Source: Chrysomallon squamiferum
Lineage: Eukaryota; Mollusca; Gastropoda; Neomphalida; Peltospiridae
DNA: 64,000 nucleotides
Assembly: GCA_012295275.1 (NCBI GenBank)
Contig: CM022672.1
Location: forward strand, 28,811,972 to 28,875,971
Direction: 5' to 3'
Shown here: positions 36,352-49,343 of the stretch, in pieces
Numbering within the stretch: position 1 is the first letter of the stretch
How the letters are laid out: every line of letters begins with the position of its first letter
Program-made: the position numbers and the translations under genes
The notes under the pieces: model-generated
Databases searched by the model: none
The model's input: the letters and a program-made list of their open reading frames with translations, nothing else
Told to the model about the DNA's origin: nothing

Positions 36352-38143
36352 CTGAAATCAAAAAGATGCAAAACTTATTATTGCATTAAATGTTTATCCC
36401 ATTATTGCTAGAATAAACTAAAAAACATTGCTTTGCCATGTAGAGATGTCACAATTGTAGAAAAACAGCAGCACCCATATAAAATTGGAAAAAGTACAAC
36501 ATAAAATAAAAAAATGCAGCAAACATTTAGCAGGTACTGACACCACAATGCACTCCTGTCAAAAGAAAAAAAACTGCCTTTCCTTAACTCACTAGAGATA
36601 CATTCCTGCTCAAAGGAACATGTAAAGTGTATCACAAAAAATAGCAGTATTTCCTTTTTTCCAAAGCATTGCTCGTTATTATTTTGATGAAGTCATGCCA
36701 TGATTTCCTGTGCATTGTAAAATGCATGTGATACAAGAAGGCTGAAATATGCTCTCATCTGAAAAAGCATAGATTCTGTCTTTAAACTGAACAATTTTTT
36801 TTTTTATCTTCCCTATCTTATCATGAAAAAAAATTGATCTTTGATGAATCATATGTTTTGAAAAGAGCAATTTCTACACTTTCTAATAAACACTAAGATT
36901 ATTCTGATAGCATTATGATTTAAAAAGATGTTCCCTTGTTCATCAGAAATGATCTACACTAAGCAAATGGATAGAAATGAGTTATGGAGGAAACTGTAAG
37001 TGACAATTTCATTTTATTCTGGTGATTAAATTGTGTACTTTTTTATAAAAGCTTTTCTTATGATTCAAAAAAAGTATTAGCTGAAGGAAATGAACAGAGT
37101 TGGCATATATTGACAGTTGTCAGATGTCAAACCAAATAATTCACATGTGAAACAGGAAAATGCTTAAAACTTGGTAACACCCCTGACAAATTCAAAGTGA
37201 AATATACTTAGCTTTATAATAATGTTTCTCTATTAGAATAAGCTGGTGAAGTGAACTATATCTTGCCTTGCAGATAAGTTAAGTCATTTGACACCCACCT
37301 TTCCAGGCAATATATCCAACTATGTTTATATTTGAAGTATATTCCGTAACATATCTTTATACAGCTTTTTCATTGTAAAGAAAATGATGTTTGAATCATA
37401 AAAAAGGGAGTATAATTATACATTTTATTACATTTTAAAATACTGAGAGAAAATGCCATCCAATTTTAAGACCATTTGCGATAAACTGGTAACTTAGATC
37501 TCAGCATGGGATAACTCTGAAAAGAAATAAGCATTATCTTATGTTAATTGCTTGAAGTCTGGATGTTTTCAAGTTTTGTGTATAATATGAGCTGCCAAAA
37601 AGCATTTTCTCAAAACAAAGGGGTTTTTTTTTGTTGTTTTGACTTTGAGGTTTTAAAAATGTTTTTTTTTTCACTGAATAACTGGATAACATTATCAGCT
37701 GTAACTTTTGAATAAAGATAGAAACACCAATTTTTCTTCTTTTAGTGAAAAGAACTCCAACACTGGAAAACAAGTACAGTTGTTGTTCTAGATGTATTTT
37801 TGGGTGCCAGTTCTTAACTTAGATTATTTTTTATTTTTTTATCACAAAAGTCATCTTTCAGTTTTAGTTGTTTCTTTTTAAGTATTTGTTCTGTAAATTT
37901 GCAAAGAAAATAAAAATATTATAATGCCTGTGTAAATTATAACAATTGTATGTAACACCAAAGACCTGGTAAAGAAATTAAATTAACTTGGTTATACAAA
38001 CTCTGCATATCCATTTATATCTATTTTTACTGATTATACCTATAGAAATAAACACAATTATTAAATTAAGCTTTAAATATTTTGCATTAAATTAAAATCA
38101 TAGTAATCTAAACATCTTATTTTTTAATACACTTAAGTTTCAC
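36352..38143. other. gene B intron 1
   Basis: 1.8 kb intron between the two constant exons; the corresponding introns in A and C are only about 260 and 290 bp. I see no exon or element in it. Confidence 0.6.
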
Positions 38144-38920
38144 CTTTTTTCACTAAAGGCCCGTCATCTGACTTGGTTAAATTTCGCTTTTGACTTTTTA
38201 TGACATCATTACTTTGGTTGTCTTTAACAAACGGGCCTGTATCTACATTATCAAGAACATCATCAGTTTGATTTGTAGAAATCTGGATTGAATGCCTGGG
38301 CTGAATTTCCATAATCTCCTGGTTATCATGTCCTGAGGCATGTGAATCATAAGAATCTGAATGTTTTTCTGCCATCTGATTTGGTGCTCCTGCTGCAAAT
38401 GAGGTTCTCTTGTTTGAAGACATCAATGGTGAATGACCTGATATATTATTATGAGGTTGTGAGCTAGGTGACTTAGAAAAACCAGAGGTTAAATGATGTG
38501 AGTTAGCTGTCCTTTGTCTGAAAGATGATTGTAGAACTGTATGATGTGATGACCGTGGTTCAGGACTATGTCGAAGATCTATTGTTACCTCCCTTGAGGA
38601 TGCAATTCCTGCTGCCTTGATATTGGTACTGTCTCTAACTACATCTCTCTTCTGAGGTAATCGTTTCATAGTTTTGAACGCTTTTACACAGTAACTCTCA
38701 CTGATGACATCACCAGTGTTGTGAACCATCTCACTCAAAACATAGCGTTCTTTTTTGTAATTGTCTATTTCTAAAGAAAGGTAACCACTCAGTTCCACTG
38801 CCTGTTCAAACTCTATATAGTCTCGACAGAATTTCTGCATTGCTTCCACAAACTTGGTGAAGAACTGGACAGAATATTGTTTATCCATTTTTCAATAAAT
38901 TGGTCAGCTCAAAGAAAATG
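38144..38920 (-). CDS. gene B constant exon 1 (conserved N-terminal domain)
   Basis: ATG at 38888-38886; 32 bases of 5' UTR reach back to a strong acceptor (TTTTTTTTCAG) at 38921. Donor AAAG|GTGAAA ends the coding part at 38144 in phase 1, after 248 codons. Residues 1-78 are nearly identical to A's (three substitutions: R12K, D28E, and V/Q just after the domain) and differ from C by I7V, L25I and I50V. The linker diverges but keeps FAAG (164-167), IQPRHS (195-200) and the basic pair KR 234-235 / KK 247-248. It is Ser/His/Asn-rich and presumably disordered. The domain is likely the shared oligomerisation or cofactor-binding part, the position the BTB domain holds in lola and mod(mdg4). Confidence 0.9.
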
Positions 38921-40633
38921 CTGAAAAAAAATAAATTAGTTAACAACTATAATAAATAAAATACATTTTCACTACTATTTTTCTCTACCTTTTTATAAAT
39001 ATATAAAATTTCAACAATTTTATTTTAAGAAATACCATGTTATCATTTGGTAAGCAAATGTAAGTTCACTATTCTGTTTAGTTTCTTTTGAGTTTATGCA
39101 ATAAATATGTTAGACCTGATTATTATTTATGTCATAAGACTTAAAAAAAAAAAAAAAAAAAATTTCAATAAAGTATAAATTTATAAAACAACATTCATAT
39201 CTAAGACCACAGTTTGGATTTGAATATCTGTATTTAATGAAAACAGTTTAGAATGCAGTTAAAAATTATTTTCAGTTTACTCATACTGTTATAACTCTGT
39301 AGTTAAATAAACAATGATATTAATAAATAAATTGAAAGTCCAACCCAAAATATTTTTATTTTACTTATTCAAATTTCACTTTAACTTGATAGGTTTATTC
39401 ATTGCAGGTGGAAGATTAAATGATAAATATCTTTTGCATTTGGAAATACAACATTTCAAAATAGGAAAAAACACTGGTATTTAAGGGAAAAAATAAACTG
39501 AAAAATGCATCCTTTCTAATAATATCTGTTCATAAGCTACCTACCGTATTCTTTTATTTACTGACATGCCTACTTTAATTATAATTTTGTTGTTGCTGTT
39601 TTTAACATATCTATAAAAATTAATATAAAAAAAGAAAAACTTAAGACCTCTGGACATTTTATTTATATATGTTGCTGCCAACTTCACTGGCTAAAAGTCT
39701 TAATTAATTTTATTTCAAGATCACGTTCCACAGAAAATCAAGGCCAAGTGGAACGGTCATGGTTATATACATTTAATTATACTACTTCAATATAATAATA
39801 ATAATATGATGATGATGATAAAAATAATAATTAATTATTAAGGAAACAAACAAACACATACAACACCAGTCCGATTTAGAATCTTTATCTAATTATTAAG
39901 TTTAATTTGATCCACAGGAAGCCACAGAACAAATCTCTGATGATGGATGCCATTTATGATTTCCCCATTTGTAACCCAAAAAATCAAAATTTTTCAATGT
40001 TGTATATCCTTAACTTTGTAACTATTCAAATTTTCCACTCTCAAGGAATAAAATAAAATAAAATGTTCCAGCAAAATATGACTGGATCAGTTAAAACCCA
40101 TTTGGTAACTTTACACAAAATGACCCTACCACTATATTACGGCATTAAATTGATTAATGTTCAAAATCTGAAGTAAATTTGCACGTGCATATGTATAAAA
40201 ATAAGCCTTTTAAGTTTTACTATTAGCACTCAAATTTTTTTTTTTTTACTGAAATAATAATAATAATAATAATAGTAATAATAATAATAATAATAAAGAG
40301 TAGAATATAAATAATACATATTTTTTTTTAATTTCTTTTCACATTCATCAATTAATCATACATAACACTACAGTTAATTCAATAATAATGTCAATGATAT
40401 TCATATTGACATTGCTCAAGTCTACCGGAATGGATTCTTTATTTTTGTCGCAACGTAAAGCTCTCATTTACAATTTGTTATATTTAGAAAGCATAATAAG
40501 CATAGATAATTAATCTAACAACTGCACAACAGATTACACATACCTAAATTTGACGTTTGACAAAAACAATACCCATCTAGAAGAAAAACATATCAGACAG
40601 ACGTGCGTCTCCTTCGTCGTTTTATAAAGTTAC

Positions 40634-40720
40634 CTCCCCTTTTGTTATCGACAAATCGTTCCTTACCAGCAACCTACGTATACTATTTACGTGAGAGAAG
40701 TCATCGTTGATTATAAATGT
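40634..40720 (-). other. candidate 5' UTR exon/promoter of gene B
   Basis: On the minus strand GGGGAG|GTAACT (exon end at 40634) is a usable splice donor within a CpG-richer patch, and another possible donor GCTG|GTAAGG lies about 30 bases upstream. Either could join the acceptor at 38921. Start and exact donor are not resolvable by eye. Confidence 0.35.
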
Positions 40721-40982
40721 TTTATTAAACTTCTACAACCTAAAGATAACAGGTTAAATATGTAATCACTTATTTATTTATTTTCATTATTTTCTCTTTT
40801 CCACATCTCTTTTTCGTTTTCCTCTTTTGCCTTGCATTATTTTTAATTGTTTTTTGATTGATTTAATGAAATGATTTATGATTCATTGATTGTTATCAGA
40901 ATTTTGGATATTGTATTTCTTTTTCTTTTTCTTTCTTTCTTTCCTTCTTTCTGTTTTATGAATTTTATATATTTATTTATTA

Positions 40983-41001
40983 ATTATTATTATTATTACT
41001 A

Positions 41002-41054
<53 letters not shown>
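40983..41054. repeat. (TTA)n microsatellite
   Basis: About 23 TTA units with one interruption (TTACTATATTA). Confidence 0.95.
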
Positions 41055-41055
<1 letters not shown>

Positions 41056-43476
41056 GTATTTTTTGCTTTTTAATTATTTTTTAACTTGTGTGTATTTCTA
41101 GATAGATTTGGTTTTCGAAATTATTGATTTACGGTGCCTGAACCTTCCTCTGCTACGTGTTCAAACTCAGTCATACTAAACAGCATCCACCAGTATGGCT
41201 GCATCCAGTTTGTTTTACATGATTTCCGTCAATTTGGTGACATCTGTATGAGAAATAAGCCAGATTTTATTTATTGGATCAGAAAGAAAAGTACTTCCAT
41301 AATAGCCAATTTAGAACATGGTCGGGGATGGGGTTGAAGCCTTCTAGATTAATAATAATAATAATAATAAAAAGCGAGTATAAGCATACTAACAATAATA
41401 TTAAACCGATGATGATGATGATGATGATGATGATAGTAATAATAATATGAAGAATAAAAATAAAGAATCTTATGATGCTAAAAATGTAGGTACTTTATTT
41501 CTCTTGTAGGTTAAGTTATTTGCAAGAATAATATTTAATATATGTTATGTATTAATATATATTATATCACTACTTAATAACAGTGTCTAAAACTTTTGCC
41601 TTAATATTATATTTATTCATTTATAATTTGTCAACATAAATGTTTGATGTTGTTTGAAATGTTAGATATAAGTTAGTATTTTCTAACAATTGCTGTGTAA
41701 TTATATATTAATATGCATGTAGACAAGCAGACGTGTTGTATTTCTTTCTTTTTTTAATAAATGAATTCATTGTTATTAATATTTTTTGCCTAACAATAGT
41801 AAATATTTAAACCTTAGATTAACTTATATGATGATAGGGATAATAACAATATGATAATAAAGGTATAAACTGGGATGTTCCATTTTAGTGTAATATAAAA
41901 AAATTAAAAAAATGTATTGGTAATTCCGAAATCTGATTAAAACACAGAGAAAGGTGTATCATTTTTTTGTTCTTTGTTTGAAAAATTATTTCTGACATCG
42001 TCACCCTCACTTACTGTCATGGATTTTCGTTTGTGATTTGTTTTTGATGTATGGATCACAGAAATAATTAATAACGAAATTTTGGAAAATCTGACTCTAC
42101 TCAAGGAAAATTCATATTTAATTGGGGTTTTGTTTTATTATTTTAACAATTTCCCACCATTTTGAAGATCTTAAGTGGCACCATCAACCTACCGAATCTG
42201 GGGTGGGGAAGTATCAGAAGAAAAAAAAAAGAGAAATAAAGTCACAACTTTTAATAGAAAACAATGTACTGGGAAATGAAAGAAACATTTTTGTGAATGG
42301 TCTTCATTTTCAATATTGGTAGTTTAAACTGATGTTCCAACGTTTTTATCGTGAAGCTAATTCCAGCAACTAGCTACTTAGCTCAGTATATTCTGACAGT
42401 GTACCGTATTTATGAAATATTCAGGTTCTGGAAATGTAGAATAACAAATACATTTCTTGGTGAATGGCATACCTTCGGAAAATGCTAACGCCATAACTGC
42501 GATACCATTCAAACATCTGAGCCCCTTCTTTCAGATAAGGTTACCATACAATCAATTAAAATATCACATCAGTATTAATAGAAAGTGTTCAGTGGCGCCC
42601 AGGGCTTGTGCCAAACTTGGAATACCCTAGACAAGCCACTGTCTACATCCCCTTACGGTTTGCACCATTTAATTGTCATATTATGGATTTTTAAACTACC
42701 TCCAAATGCCATTTTTGCCATGTATAATTATTATTATATATGTATTTTGTTTCAAACTAGATGATATCTGAGTAGGTTTTATCTTTGTTACTTGAGATAT
42801 TAAAATGTATCAAAATACATCATCAATGTTTTGGTTTTTGGTGATTGCAAGTGTTAATTTCTAATTCAAAGTGACTTATATATATATACTATACCCTCAT
42901 TGTTCGGATTTACTATCTGAAAATTGAAACTGGGAATCGAATAACTACAGTTTTTTAACTTAACAATGGCATATTTAATAATAATAATAATAATAATAAT
43001 TATAATTTTTATTTATTTATTTATTTGTATGTTTATTTATTTATTGTAAAAATGAAAGAAACTTTAATTATCCAAGGATAAAGGTATGTTTTTATTTTTC
43101 TTTGCTGAAAGTTAATCATTTCTCTCATCATGCTGATTTTCACTCGTCTAAGATGAAAAATATCAAGAACACCCACAAGTCATTCATTATAAAATGTTTT
43201 TTGGCACATAGCTCAAGGGCAGATAACTCTCGAAATAAATTTTGGAAAGTTACAACCCTGAGAACCCAACGTCAAGGGTCGCAGATAATGTTAATCAACC
43301 AAACAGCTGAAAAAACGATAATTTAAAAGCTGGGTAATCCGTGTAAGTATATATATATATATATATATATTTGTATTTAAAAAATTAGTAACTGAATAAA
43401 CATTTAAAAATATTAATAGATATTTATATCACTGATGCGGTATATTGGCGTAAAATGTTTCCAATGTTTAAAAATA

Positions 43477-43673
43477 AAAATGGCGGATGTCTTGCACAAG
43501 AATGCAGTTGTTAATAACTATTAATATTAGATAACTTTCTGTATTTATATATCTAGACATTTAAAATAATTGTTTATACAAACTGGTAGATATTACTATT
43601 ATTTTTCTATTCATACAAAATACCGTTACAAAATCAGTTCTTCGGTATTTGGAACAAAGAAGCCGCCATTTTG
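43477..43673. promoter_or_regulatory. pair of YY1-like motifs, gene C promoter candidate
   Basis: AAAATGGCGGATG at 43477-43489 and the inverted form AAGCCGCCATTTTG at 43660-43673. The core AANATGGCGGC is the YY1 binding consensus, which in many animals sits at or just after the transcription start of TATA-less genes. The second motif is just upstream of the leader exon's donor at 43790, as expected for a core promoter of gene C. Confidence 0.5.
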
Positions 43674-43790
43674 CAATATTTATTCTAACAAAGAATTCAG
43701 GTGTCCTTGACCTAAATAGTGGTAGACTGTTTTGCTAAAGTTTGTTAAATAATGTCAACGTTTTAAATTAGTTATACATTAACAAATCAG
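43674..43790 (+). other. probable 5' UTR exon of gene C
   Basis: Ends at a strong donor, ATCAG|GTAAGCC (43790/43791). It pairs with the acceptor CATTGGTAG at 44058-44060, giving a 270-base leader intron. It has no long open frame. The 5' boundary is a guess, placed after the YY1-like motif. Confidence 0.55.
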
Positions 43791-44060
43791 GTAAGCCTTA
43801 TTTTCTAAAACATTTCGCAATAAAATAAACTTTTAGACATTACTGTGAAGAAAATACATTTTATTTATTTATTTATTATTATTTTTTTAAAGTCAAATAT
43901 ATTCATTTTAACTTTTCCAATTTGATGTAATTTTTCTAAAAAATATTTCCAGTAAAATACTTAAATGTTTTAATGTGTTGTGCATATATCATTATATGCT
44001 GTTCGTTATCTTAAAAACATTTTATTAATTTTTTAATTTAATTGTATTATCCATTGGTAG

Positions 44061-44708
44061 GTATACATTGAAGCATAATGGATAAACAATATTCTATCCA
44101 GTTTTTCACAAAATTTGTGGAAGCAATGCAGAAATTCTGTCGAGACTATCTGGAATTTGAACAGGCAGTTGAACTAAGTGGTTATCTTTCTTTAGAAATA
44201 GATAATTATAAGAAAGAAAGATACATTCTGAGTGAGATGGTTCACAACACTGGTGATGTCATTAGTGAGAGTTACTGTGTAAAAGCCTTCAAAACTATGA
44301 AACGATTACCTGTTAGAAACAATTCAGACACAGTGCTCAGAGATAACACAAATATCAGAAGATCATCTGGTAAAGAAGTGACAGTAGATATTCGAGATAG
44401 TCCTGAACATCAGGTTTCCTCATACAATTCACATCATGGTTATTCTCCAACATCACAGCGTCATAATGTGTTGGGGAGGCGAGCACCAGCATTTGCTGCT
44501 GGTAGTGCATCTCAGGTTACTGATGTACAAAATCGTACATTAAATGTTGCAATGCAGATTCAGCCAAGACAATCACAGTTTTCAAGTTCAGGAATGACAA
44601 CTGATGACACAGTGCTAGTAACAGTTGGAGATAGTAAAATGGGTTCTGGTGTGAGAGGGCAGAAAAGAAACAATTCACAATCAGAAGAATCACCTCTTCA
44701 TAAAAAAG
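44061..44708 (+). CDS. gene C constant exon 1 (conserved N-terminal domain)
   Basis: Coding starts at ATG 44078; 17 bases of 5' UTR precede it after the acceptor at 44060. Donor AAAAAG|GTATGT ends the exon at 44708 in phase 1 (210 codons plus one base). Residues 1-78 align without gaps to A and B. Just after the domain, VRNNSDTVLRDNTN matches A and not B. The linker keeps FAAG (139-142), IQPRQS (161-166) and a KR (196-197)...KK (209-210) bipartite basic signal followed by Gly at the splice junction. It is transcribed divergently from B, so each gene has its own promoter-proximal leader. Confidence 0.92.
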
Positions 44709-44998
44709 GTATGTTTAATATAAGTTGCACGTGTGTAAATGTGTCCAGAAAAAACCCATGAAAATTTACTTGGATTGTTAAACATACAGGTCAAAATACA
44801 TGTTAAAGTTATCTCCTGTCTGTTTTAACATTTTCTGCCTTTATTACAATGAAAACATTAAAGGAATATTTAATCTCTGATTTTTGATAATTTATTTTAT
44901 GTCATTAAATTTAATTCGGTAAATTTCCCTAAGTTTTTACCTAGTGAAACTTTAAATGGGATTTTCTCATATTTTTTTTTTTTTTAATTTACTTTCAG

Positions 44999-45414
44999 AC
45001 AAACTAGATACAGATATTGAATCTTTATACAGTGCAGCTACTAGTATTGTGTCTACTTCTGAATCTGATATTACAAAGAACAGTTATTCAGCTGTGACAA
45101 AATCTAACATATCACAAAATGATACAATGCCAAATTTCCATGAATCACAATGTGCAGAACAAAAAGAGTCATCTGAAAGCATACGTTTACCAATCCCAGA
45201 AACTGTGACAGTTAAAGAAGAAAATGATGTTGTGTTCCTGGATAGTCCATATGAAGGCTCAAATAATGACTTTGATTCTTCTCAGATGGAAAGTTCTTTT
45301 GTGATGAATGAAAGTTCTCATGGTTCACAAGGTAACTCAGGTGGAAACCCAGATGATCTAGAAACACATTCTCAAACAGCTGGAAAAAACAAAGCTCATG
45401 TCAAGGTATTTCAG
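44999..45414 (+). CDS. gene C constant exon 2 (SUMO/SIM-motif exon)
   Basis: Acceptor TACTTTCAG at 44998, donor TTTCAG|GTACAG at 45414/45415; phase 1 in, phase 0 out. It opens DKLDTDIESLYSAATSIVS. The motif block is ESIRLPIPETVTVKEE then NDVVFLDSPYEG: VKEE is a SUMO-acceptor consensus, VVFLDS a SIM-like core. Ser/Asn/Gln-rich sequence surrounds it. A second possible donor (AAG|GTATTT) occurs 10 bases earlier, but only the 45414 site gives the phase shared with A and B. Exons 1 and 2 give 349 codons shared by all C isoforms. Confidence 0.9.
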
Positions 45415-46996
45415 GTACAGTGTGTCTTTTTTACAAACTTACATAGTTACTATTCAAGATTTGCTTTGATGTTAAAGTATTTATAAAATTCACACCTTGT
45501 GTTTTAATTTTGTAATTTTTAATTTTTTTTTTATATCTGGCATGGAAATAATTTTATTAAATTTAGTTTTTAAAAAAAACATGATTTATGCATATTTGTA
45601 TATATTTTTTTACAAATAAATTTATTTAAAGTGTGTACAGTTGAATTACATTCCTACAAGTTAAACATTTTTAAATGTAAAAAAGGATGTTAAAAAATAT
45701 ATATATATATTTAAAATCATTAAGTTATGAACAGGAACTAAGCACAATATCCAGCATAAACTGGATGAATCATCAGTTACTAAATAAAATGCCAACATTT
45801 AAACATTCAACTATTGTCAATATTGTCATTGTAATTGGAAATGATCTACATATTTATATTCCAGGATAAATATGTGCTATTGGTACATCTTCAAACTTAG
45901 CATAGAGCTGAATAAAAAAAAAAAAATTAATGTTTTTATTAAAATGAAGCAAAACCTAAACAAAAATTACAAAATGTAAAACTTACAACTTCATAATTCT
46001 TTGTGCAGAAATCCTATGTGACACAGGATTTGAGTAAAAATTCTTCACTAGTTAATCTGGCAGACTAAAATTGTCATATTTTAAACCAAGGTGTGAGTTT
46101 CTTGCTTAAACATCAAATCCTAACAATTAATTTGTATGACATGAAATGAGTAGAAACAGACTGCTTCATATAAACAACAACTTGGCATTTTAGAAAATTA
46201 TTTACATTATTATATATGTGTATATATATATTTGAATATGTTTAAAAAGAAAGATAGCTAATGAAAAAGCATGTAGATCAAGACTACAAGTTGGCTAATT
46301 TGTAAAATCTAAGTTGCCACAGTTCTGATGAAGTGCAAAAATATATGCATTATAATTTAATAACTGTAACCCTAAATCCACAGTCTCAGACAGTTTAGTT
46401 TAATACTACTGGATTTTTTTAAAATTTAATTTAACTCGTCTAATTAAACAGTACTTTTTTTTATAGGTGTTCAAACTATTATTTTTATAATGAATAACAA
46501 ATTCTATTTTATTGAAAGATACAACTTTTAACATTCTTTTTGAACTTAGATGTAATCAACTTTAAACTTGTAAATTTACATATTCAGTGTCAGTAACAGC
46601 AAATAAGTAAATTAAAAAAAGAAAAGAAAAAGAATCTTCTTAAAATAGACAAACCTTCATATATTATTTTTGGGATATGGGTTGGTTAAATGCCATATTG
46701 CTGTTTTATATATATCTTATTGTCATAGATTTTTATTTTTTATTAAATGGGATTCAAAATAAACATAAATAAACAGCATTCTGTTAATATTGCTGGAATA
46801 TGAATTCAAGCTGTTTGCATATTCTATTTTATTTTCAAATGAGGTTCGAAAATAATGTATTGCATACTGGTTTGCACTGCTGGCAGATTGGATTTGTTTT
46901 TGTTGAAGATTTTATTTTTCACAAATGCAGTATTTGCTGAATTTCAAATTAAATAATTAGCATGACATCTGAACATTTCAAACAAAAAACATTATT

Positions 46997-48447
46997 TAGG
47001 TACCGGCAGCCTAGCTGATATAATTGGTTGAAGCTGTTAAAAGTTAAGATTTTGTCCATTTTCCTCCACTCCCAAATCCCTTCTATAAATCCTACCATAA
47101 AAAACAAATACATGTAACTAAAGATCTTTATGTGCTCTTTTAAATGGTGTTGTTGTTGATATTGTATGTTTAATCAGTTCTTTGTGCGAGAGTGTTAAAC
47201 GCTGTAGGTGTAAACAATTAACGTGGAGTAAAAAGTCCTAAAATAGGGTCGCTCTACAAACGCCTGGCTTGTTTTTGCCAAAATGGCTTCAATGTTATTT
47301 TTAGCACATCTAGCAGGGTCAAAGTTCAGTCTTTCTAACAGTGTGCATGTTGTCGTTGGCAGTGGCTTATGTCAAAAGTTGTGTCCAAAAACGTACTTTT
47401 TCATGCCTTCAAACCTGTTTTAAAAAAAACTGGCTGAAAATAAAACCTATGTTCATGGGATCAAATGAAAGATCATTCAATTATCTTTCAAACAATGTGC
47501 GACACTACAGTGTGTCGTCTTTGGCGAAAACAAGCTCCGCGTTTGAACATAGCACATGATTAGCGAAATTGCCGTAGATCTTGTGTACAGCTAGAAAGGT
47601 CTGGCGCTGTTTAAAATGATTATATTTATATGTTTTTTATATTTTTAATAACTTGTTGGTTGTTTGTTTTTCTTCAATGTTCCTACTTTTAGTGTATACA
47701 TTATAGCACGTGCATAGCGAAAATGCGTTCTGAAATAAATAAACTTAACATTGTTTTGCTGATTACTATCTTCAGTTTAAAACATCAAATGCTTGTAGAC
47801 CTTTTAAGTAACATTTATATATATATGATATATACACATCACAGTATCTTAACTTACTACCAGTTATTTAATAGAGTGAAAATTGAAGCTGCTTATGTAA
47901 ATAAAGTTGTGCTGTTCTATATAAATTGAAAAGGTAATTTTTTTTTATGGGCTTGGCAGAATTTTAATTTTTTTTTTATTACAAATGTTAAATTCAAGTA
48001 TGTCATTTGAAAGTTCTTGATAAATTGTTCACAACACAGGTTGAATTTGTCAGATGAAACAAAAACTGAAACCACAGTGTTTATTTGAACTTTTACTCAT
48101 TCTGCCACGTGTTATTTTGAAGATTTTGGCATTTTCAGCATGTTATTGTGAACACACATACAAACATACAGGTCTGAAAAAAACTGAGCTCATTTAGCCA
48201 GTTGGTATTATCACTCTTGTTGATTTTCAGCCTTTTCTGTCAATTACTTTTCAAACTACAGTTGGCCAAAGTAGCCCTTTCTGCAAATTAGCCAAAATAG
48301 GGCTAAAAAACAACCAAATACCTGTCGTACCGATTTGCATATATCTTTTTAACCGCTGGAGACACAGTCATAATTTTTTCTTTGTTTTCATTCTTTTTGC
48401 ATATTATGTGAAATTAAAGTCAGAAAATATTTCCCTGCCGGTACCTA
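46997..48447. mobile_element. non-autonomous DNA transposon (1.45 kb)
   Basis: Perfect 13-bp terminal inverted repeats, TAGGTACCGGCAG at the left and CTGCCGGTACCTA at the right. The flanks CATTATT (46990-46996) and CATTATG (48448-48454) look like a 7-8 bp target duplication with one mismatch. The interior has somewhat higher GC than its surroundings and no convincing transposase; the only frame of note (47341-47559) resembles nothing I know. Target-site length suggests a hAT- or P-like family, but I cannot assign it. Confidence 0.65.
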
Positions 48448-49299
48448 CATTATGTATAAAAAAAATAATGCCAGTTCAAATTAGTTTAATTATTTTATTA
48501 CTTTTCTATTTTATATCTTTCTACACGTTAGGTTAAACCAGATATAAAACTCATAAATTGTAGATGTTTTCTGCATTGAAAGTTTTGATAAAGCAAAATA
48601 TCCCCAAAACCCTCCCAAAACAACAAAGCAAGACTGTTTTGAATTTGTGTGAGAAAGTGATAAATAGCTGAACTAACCCAGCCATTGTGAATTTTGTTTT
48701 TATATTGAAGTCCTTTTGAACATATCAATACTTGCCATAAACATTTACATGTATACTGACATTGTTTTTAACAAAACAGCAAAAACATGACAATATCATA
48801 TTTGTAGAAATTTTAAACCTATATTAACTTATTCATATTGTTTTTTAATGCCAGCTCTTTATCATTAACATTAACACTATATATTATTAAATTTCATTAA
48901 GAAGTATGTTTTGTGTGTGTGTGTGTGTGTGCATGTGCGTGCGTATTTGCCCATGTATACTTCTGTGTGTTTGTGTGTGTAAAATATTTGTTAATAGAAA
49001 AACAATCTATGTTTATGTTTAGACTATACAAATCTATATTAGTTACATGATTGTTTGCTTGTATAAATTTCAGCAACAAACTTTGTCAGAGATTACTAAC
49101 ATCAGACTGTTTACTACTTTTTATTTTATAGTTTAATTTCATAATTTACATCCTTTTATTCTGTAGTAGGAAACCTAAAAAGGATTATCAAAATTATTTT
49201 GGTATTAGAACTTTTTAATAAACAGTGAAAACAGTAGCCATATAATACATAGTAAAAGAAGAAAACTAATACTAGTTATTTTAAATATTGAATTCTTAC

Positions 49300-49302
<3 letters not shown>

Positions 49303-49339
<37 letters not shown>
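49303..49339. repeat. (TA)n microsatellite
   Basis: About 18 TA units. Confidence 0.95.

Positions 49340-49343
<4 letters not shown>

Larger units (their letters stand above)
38921..43659. other. divergent intergenic region between genes B and C
   Basis: About 4.7 kb separating the head-to-head genes B and C. It contains microsatellites near 40257-40297, (TTA)n at 40983-41054 and (GAT)n at 41408-41434. The interval 40560-40720 is CpG-richer than its surroundings and is the best candidate for B's promoter. No protein-coding gene is recognised. Confidence 0.5.

Noticed and set aside
38144-38920. BTB/POZ domain in the N-terminal exon
   Set aside because: Position fits lola-type genes, but the length (about 80 residues) and sequence lack the BTB motifs, so I did not call it.
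47341-47559. Transposase gene inside the 1.45-kb element
   Set aside because: A 72-codon frame with no catalytic motif; the element appears non-autonomous.
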